64,000 nucleotides of DNA from the NCBI RefSeq assembly GCF_003340495.1, contig NZ_QASA01000001.1:5642001-5706000 (forward strand), read 5' to 3'. This document shows positions 27,021-36,482 of this stretch, one piece after another. The notes beneath the pieces are model-generated. The model had not been told where the DNA came from, did no database searches, and worked only from the letters and a program-made list of their open reading frames with translations. The translations under genes and the position numbers were made by a program. Source of the DNA: Adhaeribacter pallidiroseus (GTDB lineage: Bacteria > Bacteroidota > Bacteroidia > Cytophagales > Hymenobacteraceae). Position 1 is the stretch's first letter. Every line of letters starts with the position of its first letter.

Positions 27021-28009
27021 ACTTTAGGCAGAAGCTAATTGTTTATTAAAAAAGATTATGTGTTTATTTTAAAAGATTAGAAGTGTGCATTTTACACAAA
27101 CAATGGTAGTTGTTATTTGACAAAGTCAAAATTAATAATAAAAAACAATATTCAATAAGAGATAGTGTGTTAGATATTAAAAGACGAAGTGTTACAGACA
27201 GAATTATCAGCGTTTAGGCATTTCAGAAATTATAGCTAAGTAGCCCATAGATCGACTGCATATTGTGTTCTTTCATGGTCTTTGCTTTAGCATCTTGCAT
27301 TTAGGATCTGGGTCAAGGTTCTTTCCAACATCCATAATATAGGCAGAATTTCAAATTTCTTTGTATCGTCTGTTTTCAAAGCTAGTAAGCAGCATCATCC
27401 TACAACCTTTTACAAATTTCTGCGGATCTTCTCCCGGTAGTCGCCATCTAGTCTGCTGGCACATCTTTCGCCCACAAAGCTATTGAATAAATTCCTGAGC
27501 GGCATCTTTGCTCCAACGATAATAATTATTATAAGCTGTTTGCTGGCAGACATGAATTTATGGTCAAGACAGCATCCAGTCTTAACCATATAAAAGATGC
27601 ATTTATTATTTTTTTAATCTGCTTGCGGGTAGCAGCTATCTTGCTTCCCAGCTAAACAAACAAGTAATCATTTTTATCAGTTCTCAGTTATCTTTGCTTA
27701 TATCACTTGAATAGCTTTTTCTTTTTAGCAGTAATCACCTAACTTTTAAATAAATAGTTGGTCAGATAACTTTCTTAACCAAAGGTGATTTTTTCCCCAT
27801 TTAAAACATATTTTTAAATGAAAGCGAAGTATTCCATAAAACTTGTAAGTTTACTATAAACCTAGCGGTAACATTTCACAGTTTTTAATTGCTGATGTTA
27901 GATGACTTTCAAATATAGAGCACAACACGGAAGTTAAACTAAGTTTAGTAATGTAATATTTAAAAAATGATTGGTGTAGAAGCAATGAATAATTCCATAT
28001 TCGTGTAGT
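27021..28009. other. Non-coding spacer with transposase debris
   Basis: This 1-kb gap holds the decayed IS5-like transposase at about 27207-27600. Bases 27600-28009 are AT-rich with no recognised gene. There is a short inverted pair, AATCACCT and AGGTGATT, near 27733-27792. Confidence 0.5.
27207..27600 (-). pseudogene. Decayed IS5-family transposase remnant
   Basis: Read on the minus strand in shifting frames, the first part gives VKTGC and then AYNNYYRWSKDAAQEFIQ. This resembles the N-terminal helix-turn-helix region of IS5-type transposases. The last part gives FEILPILWMLERTLTQILN, then SKDHERTQYAVDL, then GYLAIISEMPKR and a stop. That matches the C-terminal block of the same family (normally ...RWVVERTFAWL...SKDYERT...). 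Stops and frameshifts interrupt it, and the catalytic middle is missing. Confidence 0.55.
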
Positions 28010-29026
28010 CTATATTGTCAGCTCGCGTTGTTTTGCAGCAGTATATAGCATGTGGCTTTTACGCATCATAATGGAGCTGTAAGCTATTAAAAGCCCATAC
28101 CACAACCAAAAACTTCCCTCAACTATAATAGTACTTGGTCCTACTGCCATAATAGGAAAAACTAATATCATGGCTTTAAACATCGCGGGCAGAGCATTGG
28201 AAATAACATTCTGGTACGAGCTGAATTTTCTAAAGGATATATAGAGGAAGTAAAGCATTCCTAGTAGAATAACAATTCCGTATTCCATTAGTATTTGTAA
28301 AAAGAAATTATGCGGAGGAAGTCCATCCAAAGGAAAAATGGAAGATCCTGGTCCGGTACCAAATCCTAAATGATCCAAGGCATAATTAAGGCACGTGGTG
28401 TAAATATTAACGCGAGTATCATCCGAAGATGATTCATTTTTTTCTACAACCAAATTTAACTTATCAGTTATAGTGTCTAAGATAGATGTATCAATTACTA
28501 GTACACTGATAAATAGTACAAATAGAACAGCTACAATCTTAATGATATTCTGTTTGTAATTATTATGGGAAGTTAATGAAAATACTATAAAAAGTGCAGT
28601 GCCTAAAGCAACGGCTGCTATACCTGCTCTGGAATAAGAACTTATAAGTAAGTACAAACTCATTCCCAAACTTATCCAGTTAAGAACATACCATTTTAAA
28701 GGTCGATAAGGTTTAATTAACTTGCCTAGTAAAAGAAGAGTTGTCAAGGAGTTGAAAAAAGCATAATTGTTCTGATTTGCAAACATTGCTCGTGGAGCAA
28801 GAAAGCCAATGCGCATTGCTAATCTCTCTGTTTTGCCACCAACCTCACTAGCTATCAAATACTTTTGGGTAACTACTTCATAGAAACCAATGAGGTTGAC
28901 AAATAAAGCCGCTACAATCCAGATATTTATAACCGTATTTATTCTGTCCTCAGTATTAACATACCTAATAACTAACCAAGTTAAGGCAATACCGGTTTGT
29001 AAAATGCCAAATTCTTTAATGGCCAA
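28010..29026 (-). CDS. O-antigen ligase/polymerase (Wzy-like), N-terminus cut off by frameshift
   Basis: The uninterrupted frame from TTG 29026 gives 338 residues with about nine helices. It has the O-antigen ligase-type loop SYSRAG and the signature PPHNFFLQILMEYGI. The open frame continues upstream without a start to 29139. There a T7 tract (A7 at 29139-29145 on the + strand) breaks continuity with an N-terminal segment starting at ATG 29295. One extra T restores a 428-residue protein of normal polymerase length. The role would be joining repeat units of the polymer. As sequenced, the first helices are missing. Confidence 0.8.
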   Translation of the reverse strand: MAIKEFGILQTGIALTWLVIRYVNTEDRINTVINIWIVAALFVNLIGFYEVVTQKYLIASEVGGKTERLAMRIGFLAPRAMFANQNNYAFFNSLTTLLLLGKLIKPYRPLKWYVLNWISLGMSLYLLISSYSRAGIAAVALGTALFIVFSLTSHNNYKQNIIKIVAVLFVLFISVLVIDTSILDTITDKLNLVVEKNESSSDDTRVNIYTTCLNYALDHLGFGTGPGSSIFPLDGLPPHNFFLQILMEYGIVILLGMLYFLYISFRKFSSYQNVISNALPAMFKAMILVFPIMAVGPSTIIVEGSFWLWYGLLIAYSSIMMRKSHMLYTAAKQRELTI

Positions 29027-29136
29027 GCTTGTATCCGGGGCCCAGATAATGCTAACTAAACCTAGTAATAAAAAGATTACACTGAATTTATAATAACTTT
29101 CTAGGAAAGGATCTCCCCAGCCTATCCTGGATAAAA

Positions 29137-29295
29137 TTAAAAAAAGCCTACAAAGCCGAATAATCTTAAAGGATACAGTTGAAAAAAGCCTACATCTAGC
29201 TTAATTAAAGGAGTACCAAAAAAAACACTCGCCACCGCGCAGTAAGTAATGAGCAATCCCCAGTCCCATGTAGTAGCTTTACTATCCTTTATCAT
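29137..29295 (-). pseudogene. Out-of-frame N-terminus of the Wzy-like gene
   Basis: ATG at 29295 starts MIKDSKATTWDWGLLITYC, giving one and a half hydrophobic helices. The frame ends at TAA (29137-29139) within the T7 tract after GFVGFF. The sequence beyond the tract, LILSRIGWGDPFLESYYKF, continues in the frame of the 28010-29026 ORF. That points to a single-base deletion rather than an independent small gene. Confidence 0.82.
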
Positions 29296-29402
29296 CTTGC
29301 CTTATTTTACTGTAGCGCTAAGCCGTATTTATTTACGAACTAAAATTTAGAAATTCATCGTGAAAGCCGCTCATGAACTAGATTCCTATCATTATTAGTT
29401 CA

Positions 29403-30320
29403 TCAACTTTTAAAAGAGTGCCTTAAATTATTGAGATGAAGTTTTAAAGAAAGCCATAAACCTTGCCTATTCAGGTTCATCTTTTTTAATAAATTATAAT
29501 TTATTCCTCTGCCTTGGTACACATTCCCATTTATATCAATGTAGATATACCGGTTCTGATAACATTTAACGGCTTCCTTTAAATTCTTATCGTTACTAGT
29601 TTGCAGCAGATTTTGCAAAAAAGGTGAAAAAATAAAACCTGTTTCCCGATTCACCTTTTGAGTAACCATGTTAACCGAATCAATGTGGTAATAAGACATG
29701 GTTTTATTCAGCCAAACACTTTTTTTGCTTTGCCAGAGGCACCGGGTCCAAGTATCCATATCACCCCCACGTCTAAATTCTTTTTCCGGAAACTTACCAG
29801 CCTTGAGCAGTACTTCTCGCTTCATGGCAACGGCTCCGGTCCAGATAGGCTGTGGTCCTTTTAAAAAATCAATTAGAGTAAAGGTTCTGCTGGTGTGTGC
29901 TTTATTTGCTAAAGAGAAGGCGTCTAATCTTTTTTCATTTCCTTTGGTCCAATACCAACCCCAACTAATTATCTCTACTTCTTTATCAGCTTTAATTGTT
30001 TCGGCTAAAGTAGCTAACAAGTCTAATTCCCAGGCATCATCGGCATCTAAAAAGCAAATCCAATCATACTTAGCATTGTCTATACCCACGTTTCGAGCAG
30101 CATATCCTCCCGGACCAGGGGTATCCCGACGAAATCTGCTAATTCTGTTATCCTGAAATCCAGCTAATTTTTCGGAGGATCCATCGGATGAGGCATCATC
30201 CACCAGAATAACTTCAAAATTAGGATAAGTCTGTTTTAATACTGAATCTACCGACCTATCCAAGTGGGGCAACTTATTATGTACAGGAATTACAACGGAG
30301 AAAAAAGGATTGGCACTCAT
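29403..30320 (-). CDS. Glycosyltransferase, family 2
   Basis: The protein has 305 residues. The GT-A fold opens with FSVVIPVHNKLPHLDRSVDSVL. The nucleotide-binding acidic motif is VDDASSDGS (residues about 40-48), the metal-binding DxD lies in CFLDADDAW, and an acceptor-side block is RRGGDMDTWTR. It is a cytoplasmic or membrane-associated enzyme adding one sugar of the repeat unit. It follows the other GT2 gene in the same operon. Confidence 0.88.
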   Translation of the reverse strand: MSANPFFSVVIPVHNKLPHLDRSVDSVLKQTYPNFEVILVDDASSDGSSEKLAGFQDNRISRFRRDTPGPGGYAARNVGIDNAKYDWICFLDADDAWELDLLATLAETIKADKEVEIISWGWYWTKGNEKRLDAFSLANKAHTSRTFTLIDFLKGPQPIWTGAVAMKREVLLKAGKFPEKEFRRGGDMDTWTRCLWQSKKSVWLNKTMSYYHIDSVNMVTQKVNRETGFIFSPFLQNLLQTSNDKNLKEAVKCYQNRYIYIDINGNVYQGRGINYNLLKKMNLNRQGLWLSLKLHLNNLRHSFKS

Positions 30321-30426
30321 AACAATTTTAATACAGGTGTGGGAATAAAGTACTGTTTGTTAATAACATGCAGTATCTTAAGTTTTTTAATTTTGTAGCT
30401 AAACGGCACCTAAAATATAACCTTAG

Positions 30427-31314
30427 TTAAGCATCATACATGGGTTTAGCCCCGTGAGCTAATCGGAGTTCCTCGTAAGCCCGGGTAACTTTTATATTGT
30501 ACCTGGTTAAAAAAACAAGAAGCTTTAATCTCATATTAAGTTGTTTGCCTCTTGAAAAAATATGTTTAAATTCTTTTACAGGAGGACGCATCTCATAAAA
30601 GAAGTTTAAATACTTATCTACGGTGCTTCTTTTAACCATCTCTGCTTTCCCAGAAACTACTCGTCGTGCTTTCTTGGTAATTTGCTTTAATTCTTTTCTG
30701 GCCGGATGATTTATAATTACATCTGGAGCATACCCTATTTTAAAATTATTAGCTAAAGCCCTTTCTCCCCATTCAAAGTCGCCACCAGAATACATATTTT
30801 GGTTAAATGGGCCTATAACATCTATAACCTTCTTTTTGGTAATCATATTAGCTGTTACAGACCTCCCTTTTTTTACGTTTTCATCTTGTCGGAAAGCGTA
30901 TACAATTTCGTAGGCTTCTGCTAAAGTGTAGTGTGTACCTGAGAAAAATAATTCTACTTTTCCCCCAATTCTATCGTACTGCAGATTCTTTTTAAAAAAT
31001 CGAACAGCGTTCATCAACCAATTAGGATCAGGAATACAATCAGAATCTGTAAATCCAAATATTTCACCTTTTGCTAAACTTATTCCTTTGTTTCGGGCAG
31101 CATAAGAACCCGAGGTACTCTCGGTGGTTATTACCATATTAGCTGGTAAAAAGTACCCGGTTGGTATCTCATCTTTAGGATCATTATTAACAATAATTAC
31201 CTCAAATGATTCTTTTGGATAGGTTTGTTTATCTAAAGCATCAATGCAGTATGATAGTCTTTTCCAATCACGGTAAGTAGGAACTATTACGGAGATAAAA
31301 GGTTCGGAAGACAT
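30427..31314 (-). CDS. Glycosyltransferase, family 2
   Basis: The protein has 295 residues with an N-terminal GT-A domain: ISVIVPTYRDWKRLSYCIDAL, the acidic motif IVNNDPKDE and the DxD motif in FGFTDSDCIPDPNW. GGDFEWGERA is the likely catalytic-base segment. The C-terminal part is basic and may bind the membrane surface. It differs clearly in sequence from its neighbour at 29403-30320, so the two probably add different sugars. Confidence 0.87.
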   Translation of the reverse strand: MSSEPFISVIVPTYRDWKRLSYCIDALDKQTYPKESFEVIIVNNDPKDEIPTGYFLPANMVITTESTSGSYAARNKGISLAKGEIFGFTDSDCIPDPNWLMNAVRFFKKNLQYDRIGGKVELFFSGTHYTLAEAYEIVYAFRQDENVKKGRSVTANMITKKKVIDVIGPFNQNMYSGGDFEWGERALANNFKIGYAPDVIINHPARKELKQITKKARRVVSGKAEMVKRSTVDKYLNFFYEMRPPVKEFKHIFSRGKQLNMRLKLLVFLTRYNIKVTRAYEELRLAHGAKPMYDA

Positions 31315-31596
31315 TAGAACTAAAAATTTGATTATTGATAATAACGCTTATCAGTACCTAAAAAAGAAGTATCATTAAAATAGTTTTCTCGCATGGATAA
31401 ACCTTTTTTGAAAACGATGCACAATTAGAAATATTTAATAAATGTAATATCCAAAAGAGAATTGATAATGATGGCTAATAAGTTGCTTGAGCAATTGTTT
31501 TGAAATATATACTCGGATTTAAAAATATTAACTTCTGATCTACAAGTAATCTGAAATTTATTAAAAAAATTTCTTTATGTAAATTCTCAATTAATC

Positions 31597-33057
31597 TCAA
31601 ATAGCTACTTGTTTTTTATTCCGATTTCTAAATTGTTGAATCTGTTTTGTTAATTCGGAACTCATAAATAACCAAACTACTCCAGCATAGCTTAGGGCCA
31701 TCACTAGCGCGCATAATATAAAATGTACATTAGCGGTGTAGAGGGAATAAGATACTGCAAAAGAAATGGCGGTAGCTACTAGCGGCGCTTTTAAATTAAA
31801 AAATAGCTCTAAAATTGACACGTTTAACAGCTTTTTAAGATAATATTGCGCTATTATTACTTCTAAAACTTTATTCACGAGGTAGCCTAAAGCAGCACCT
31901 ACAATTCCGTATTTATAAATGCCTAGCGATATTAAAGGTGCATAAAGACATACGGCTTTAAATAGTTGCAAATTCATCTCTAATTTTGGCCGGCCAAGTC
32001 CTCTTATCAGAGAACTATGGCTACTCACCATCATGTGCACCATAACAGCCAAGGATAATATTTTTAAGGGCAATATAGTATCGTGCCACTTGGCGCCAAA
32101 CATGGTTATAATAAATGGCTCACCCAGCACTACTAAAAATAACATTATGGGGTAGATAACCAAGCTATTATATTTAATAACATTCAAGTAGTAGCGTTTA
32201 AGCGAATGAATGTCGTCTTGTTTTTTGCCATAAACCGGATACATTACTTTGTTCATGATATTCATCAACTGGCTTCTAAAGGTGTCGGTAAGCACAAAGG
32301 CAAGCGTGTAAGTTCCCAAAGCCGAAGCGCTTAAAAGTTTACCAATTAGCAAATAGTCAATTTTTTGGATCAGGTTATTAAATAAGTTCGTGCCTGTGGT
32401 GTATACACCAAAACCAAAAATATCTTTAAACGCTTGCTTACTCCAAATAAACTTAGGATACCAACCCGTTGCTCTAAAGTAGAGTGGCATTGCCACAATA
32501 AAAGTTGCCACAGAATTAAATACCAAAGCCCATACTCCTAAACCAAAATAGGCTAATATTAAAGCTAAAACCCCCGAAAAAATGGTAGAAACGTTGCTGA
32601 TAAAGGCTAGTTTCTTGAAATCCATTTTCTTAGTTAATTGTGCGCTATGCACTAAATTTATTGGGCTAGACAATACTCCTAAACTTAGGACCGGAATAAT
32701 GTTTCGTAATAATGGTTCTTTATAAAATATGGCAGCTAGCGGAGCTACTGCAAATAAAATGATTAAGTATATTCCTACCGACCATATGACTCCGGTCCAG
32801 AAAGAAGTATGGTAATGTTCTTCGGTTAATTGTTCATCTTTACGTTGTACAAGAGCTGAAGCAATGCCCAGGTCATTAAAAACCTGAACAAAGCTAGTAA
32901 AGACTGATGCCATGCCCACAATACCAAATTGGTTGGGGAATAAAAGTCTTGCTAAGATAAGTTTAATAGCAAAATCAAAAGATCTATTTACAAGAAGTTG
33001 AACAACATTCCAAAAAACGCCTGTTACTACTTTCCCTTTCAGGTTTTGAGAATCCAT
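31597..33057 (-). CDS. Polysaccharide flippase (Wzx/WzxC-like)
   Basis: The protein has 486 residues and about twelve to fourteen helices of the MOP exporter superfamily. The N-terminus contains FWNVVQLLVNRSFDFAIKLI and LARLLFPNQFGIVGMASVF, the typical opening of WzxC-like lipid-linked oligosaccharide translocases. It would flip the undecaprenyl-linked repeat unit to the periplasmic face for polymerisation. It is the third gene of the locus, after the export protein and the kinase, with a 259-base spacer before it. Confidence 0.9.
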   Translation of the reverse strand: MDSQNLKGKVVTGVFWNVVQLLVNRSFDFAIKLILARLLFPNQFGIVGMASVFTSFVQVFNDLGIASALVQRKDEQLTEEHYHTSFWTGVIWSVGIYLIILFAVAPLAAIFYKEPLLRNIIPVLSLGVLSSPINLVHSAQLTKKMDFKKLAFISNVSTIFSGVLALILAYFGLGVWALVFNSVATFIVAMPLYFRATGWYPKFIWSKQAFKDIFGFGVYTTGTNLFNNLIQKIDYLLIGKLLSASALGTYTLAFVLTDTFRSQLMNIMNKVMYPVYGKKQDDIHSLKRYYLNVIKYNSLVIYPIMLFLVVLGEPFIITMFGAKWHDTILPLKILSLAVMVHMMVSSHSSLIRGLGRPKLEMNLQLFKAVCLYAPLISLGIYKYGIVGAALGYLVNKVLEVIIAQYYLKKLLNVSILELFFNLKAPLVATAISFAVSYSLYTANVHFILCALVMALSYAGVVWLFMSSELTKQIQQFRNRNKKQVAI

Positions 33058-33248
33058 TTTTTAATAATAGATGTTATTAGAATGGCTGAATTACAATTCT
33101 AAATAATTACTAGAAAGTGCCAGCAACTTTATATGATATTGCAGAAGCAAACTTATAACCAATTGTTTGAGTTCTTAACGGCAAGTTAGAAATACGTATT
33201 TTTAATCTTAAAAATACGTAGGATTAACTATTCACTGGTACCATTTAT

Positions 33249-33293
33249 TAACCTAATGAGCTACTTAATTTTAAAAAATAGCTTATTAGGTTA
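33249..33293. repeat. Inverted repeat between the kinase and flippase genes
   Basis: TAACCTAATGAGCTA (33249-33263) pairs with TAGCTTATTAGGTTA (33279-33293), with one mismatch that is a G-U pair on the + strand. A T-run follows on the + strand only. For the minus-strand operon it could be a weak attenuator or an RNA-processing site. Confidence 0.5.
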
Positions 33294-33316
33294 GTTTTTT
33301 GTTAATTCTGTATCAC

Positions 33317-35659
33317 CTAAGCATTAGCTCGGTTTTTATATTTCATTTTCCAAGAAACTTTCTTCTCTTCGGTATAACCGTACCCATAGCTTCCATATCC
33401 TTTTAATTTTTTTGCGTCATTCATTACCATCATAAGATTTTTGAGTTTATTGTTTTTATAAATATCCTCAATTATGTTTACCTGATCTTTAAAGGTATAA
33501 TTGTACCGCATCAAATAAATAGTGGAGTCGATGTAAGGGGAGAGAGATAACGCATCTGCTACTTGCCCAACTGGGGATGTATCTAATACAATATGATCAA
33601 ATCGCTCTCTTAATTCTTCCATCATTTCATTAACTTTTGGCGATAAAATTAGTTCTGCTGGGTTGTAAGGAGTAGGACCAGATCCAATAGCATATAGCCC
33701 AGAAACAGTTTGCAAGGAAACTAATATATCATCAATACTAGATACTTCCGAAGCTAAATAGTTGCTGATGCCTTTTTCGTTCGGAATACCCAAATTTTGA
33801 GTAAGCCCCGATTTTCTAAGATCAAAATCTAACACGGCCACTTTTTTACCGGCTAAAGCTAAACTTGATGCTAAGTTTAAGCTGAAAAATGTTTTCCCTT
33901 CACCCGCCATGCTGGAGGTAACTAATATAACTTTGTTATCCTGCCCGAGAGTGGCTAATTGTAAATTAGCTCTGTTATGACGGAACAATTCAGCCACCAA
34001 GCTTCTGCTTTTATCGGTAACTACCAAAGTTTCTCTGGTGTCGTTATGCGAAATTTCACCTAACAGCGGAGCAGCGGTAATTAATTCAACGTCTTTAAAT
34101 TCTTGAACTCTCTCGTTAAAGCTGTCTTTGATAAAGACAAAGGCAAAAGGAAGTCCTACTCCAACAACAAATGCCAGGAAGAATATTAAAGGCTTTTTGG
34201 GTTTTACAGGATCATCGCCCGCAGCGGGAGCATCAATCACCCGGGATATAGATACGGAGGCCGCTAAAGACAACGCCGATTCTTCGCGCTTTTGTAACAG
34301 ATACTGATAAAGCGCTTGTTTGATACTTTGCTGGCGGTTAATCTCTAATAAATCTCGCTCCATAGAAGGCACTTGCTGTATTCTGGATGTATTTTGAGCC
34401 AGGTTAGAGCGCAACTGATTACGCGCAATAACTAATCCGCCCTTAATATTTTTTAAATTTTCCAGCATAGTAGTCTGCAGATTAGCTAATTGCTCGTTTA
34501 TATTTTGCACTAATGGGTTATCTGGTTGGGTAGTACGCAGCATACGTTGCCGCTCCAGTTGCAAAGCATTGAATCTGGTAACAAGTTCTAGTAAAGTAGG
34601 GTCTTTAATGTTTAAGTTACTTGGGGCTAATCCGTATCGGCTACCTGATCTTCTTAAGTAATTTTCTAAAGACGTTAATACATTTATCTGAACATCCCAG
34701 TCTGTTAACGACTTGGTGTATTCGCTGGCATTGTTAAGTGATAACCGTGCTTCTGCCTGAACATCGGTTAAAGCATGCTGACTTCTGTATTTTTCTACAT
34801 TTTTTTCAACATCAGATAACTCTCCGGTAAGATCTCTTAGGCGAGCATCAATAAACTGAACAGTATTGGTAGCTATACTATTTTTATCTTCTATTGCTTC
34901 TTTATTGTATACCTCAATTAGTTTATTCACGATGTCCTTTCCTTTTTCCGGAACTGCATCTGTTAAGGTAATAGAAAGCACATTGGTTTCTTTCGTAATG
35001 GGGGCAACTTCTAGTTTGCTGTTATAAGAATTTGCCAGTTTAGTTAAGTTGTTAAACTTTACTTCAATATATTTAATATCGCTGGCCGGAGCAATAAGGT
35101 TGGGTTGTACTGTAAAAGTAGCATAAGGTTTTACAATTTCTTGTCCGATCTTATAAGCTTTAACTCCAAAAGCATCTTTTAAAGTAAATGTATTCTTATC
35201 TTCTAAATTAATGGCAATCCGTTGATTGTCATACGCTAACGGATTAAACTGACGTACGGCTACTTTAATTGGTAGATAATTAACGTAAACCTCTTTTGCT
35301 TTAATTGGGCCTTCTACAAAGTAACTGGCATTCATAGAGAGTTCGGAAAGAACTCGGTACATCAGACTTTTAGCTTTTAAAACTTCAATCTCATTATGAA
35401 TGTTTTTAGTAGATGCAAATATATCCAGATCGTTGAAAGCATCGGCTTTAGCAGCGCCCGGATCTTTTTTATCATCCTTAATCTGGATAGTGCTTACTAT
35501 ACTGTATTCAGGGGTAGCATACAACAAATAAACATATGCTAAGCCCATGCAGAGTAGAAGCGATAGCACAAACAAGTGCCAGTATTTTAAATATTTACTT
35601 ACAACGTTCTTTAAACTTACGGGCTCTGTCTCAAATGGAAGAACTTCTCTATTAACCAT
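33317..35659 (-). CDS. Wzc-like tyrosine autokinase, chain-length regulator
   Basis: This inner-membrane protein couples polymerisation with export and is controlled by tyrosine phosphorylation. It has 780 residues. A Wzz domain with a transmembrane helix (about 28-50) is followed by a periplasmic coiled-coil/GNVR region (about 255-450). A second transmembrane helix lies near 490-512. The cytoplasmic BY-kinase domain has Walker A SSMAGEGKTF (about 583-592), Walker A' VAVLDFDLRKS and Walker B HIVLDTSPVG. The tail has a tyrosine cluster, YGSYGYGY. It starts 10 bases after the export lipoprotein gene. Confidence 0.94.
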   Translation of the reverse strand: MVNREVLPFETEPVSLKNVVSKYLKYWHLFVLSLLLCMGLAYVYLLYATPEYSIVSTIQIKDDKKDPGAAKADAFNDLDIFASTKNIHNEIEVLKAKSLMYRVLSELSMNASYFVEGPIKAKEVYVNYLPIKVAVRQFNPLAYDNQRIAINLEDKNTFTLKDAFGVKAYKIGQEIVKPYATFTVQPNLIAPASDIKYIEVKFNNLTKLANSYNSKLEVAPITKETNVLSITLTDAVPEKGKDIVNKLIEVYNKEAIEDKNSIATNTVQFIDARLRDLTGELSDVEKNVEKYRSQHALTDVQAEARLSLNNASEYTKSLTDWDVQINVLTSLENYLRRSGSRYGLAPSNLNIKDPTLLELVTRFNALQLERQRMLRTTQPDNPLVQNINEQLANLQTTMLENLKNIKGGLVIARNQLRSNLAQNTSRIQQVPSMERDLLEINRQQSIKQALYQYLLQKREESALSLAASVSISRVIDAPAAGDDPVKPKKPLIFFLAFVVGVGLPFAFVFIKDSFNERVQEFKDVELITAAPLLGEISHNDTRETLVVTDKSRSLVAELFRHNRANLQLATLGQDNKVILVTSSMAGEGKTFFSLNLASSLALAGKKVAVLDFDLRKSGLTQNLGIPNEKGISNYLASEVSSIDDILVSLQTVSGLYAIGSGPTPYNPAELILSPKVNEMMEELRERFDHIVLDTSPVGQVADALSLSPYIDSTIYLMRYNYTFKDQVNIIEDIYKNNKLKNLMMVMNDAKKLKGYGSYGYGYTEEKKVSWKMKYKNRANA

Positions 35660-35669
35660 GGTTTACTAA

Positions 35670-36482
35670 TTAAAAAAATCTTGTTATAATAAGGGTAGCA
35701 ATAGATATAACACCAACTACTACCGATGTATAGGTTCTATTGGTATTTGCTTGCGCAGCTCTGTATCGGCTTTTATCTGGTTCTACGTAAACTACATCAT
35801 TCTGCTGAAGATAGAAGTAAGGTGAGTTAAGCGTTTCTTTATCATTTAAGTTAATTCGAGTAATGGTGCGCTTACCTTCTTTTTCCCGGATTATCAAAAC
35901 ATTTTCCCGTTTGCCGTAAACAGTCATGTCCCCAGCCATACCCAAAGCTTCTAAAATGTTAATTTTTTCGGTAGGTACTGCTAAAGTGGAAGGTCTGCTA
36001 ACTTCACCAATAACAGTAACTCTAAAGTTTAAATAACGAATATTAACAATTGGTTCCCCTTTGATGTATCTTTTAAGCTCGTTTATCATTTTCTTAGTAG
36101 CTTCTTCCTTGGAAAGCCCGGCTAATTTAACTTGGCCTAATACCGGGAAACTGATAAACCCATTTTTATCTACGAGATAACCTTCTTTAATAGCATTACC
36201 GTTGATATTGTTAGCATTATTAAGGTTTGGTAATAGAATGCCGCTATTAAACAAGGCATTTGATTCTGGATTTAAGGTGCTCACTGTAATAGAAAGAAGA
36301 TCATCCGGTTGAATCTTAGGATCCAGGGTATTAACTATATTCACGCTTTGGTCGCTGTTTGCTTGTAAATCACTGAAGTAAACCAAATCCCGACCGGTTT
36401 TACACGAAAACGTAAAAAGAAGCAGTATCACATAAAATATTTTATACATTCTGCTGGTAATCTTCTTATTGGTGTAGAGCAT
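35670..36482 (-). CDS. Wza-like polysaccharide export lipoprotein
   Basis: This is an outer-membrane channel component for polysaccharide export. It has 270 residues. A lipobox LLFTFSC gives a lipidated Cys (Cys27 from this start, Cys16 from the ATG at 36449, which is an equally good start). A poly-export domain (about 55-150) contains IQPDDLLSITV and GFISFPVLGQVKL. An SLBB-like domain (about 158-205) has VTVIGEVSRPSTLAVP. A C-terminal hydrophobic helix ends TLIITRFF. It is the first gene of the locus, and no gene lies upstream for 1 kb. Confidence 0.9.
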   Translation of the reverse strand: MLYTNKKITSRMYKIFYVILLLFTFSCKTGRDLVYFSDLQANSDQSVNIVNTLDPKIQPDDLLSITVSTLNPESNALFNSGILLPNLNNANNINGNAIKEGYLVDKNGFISFPVLGQVKLAGLSKEEATKKMINELKRYIKGEPIVNIRYLNFRVTVIGEVSRPSTLAVPTEKINILEALGMAGDMTVYGKRENVLIIREKEGKRTITRINLNDKETLNSPYFYLQQNDVVYVEPDKSRYRAAQANTNRTYTSVVVGVISIATLIITRFF

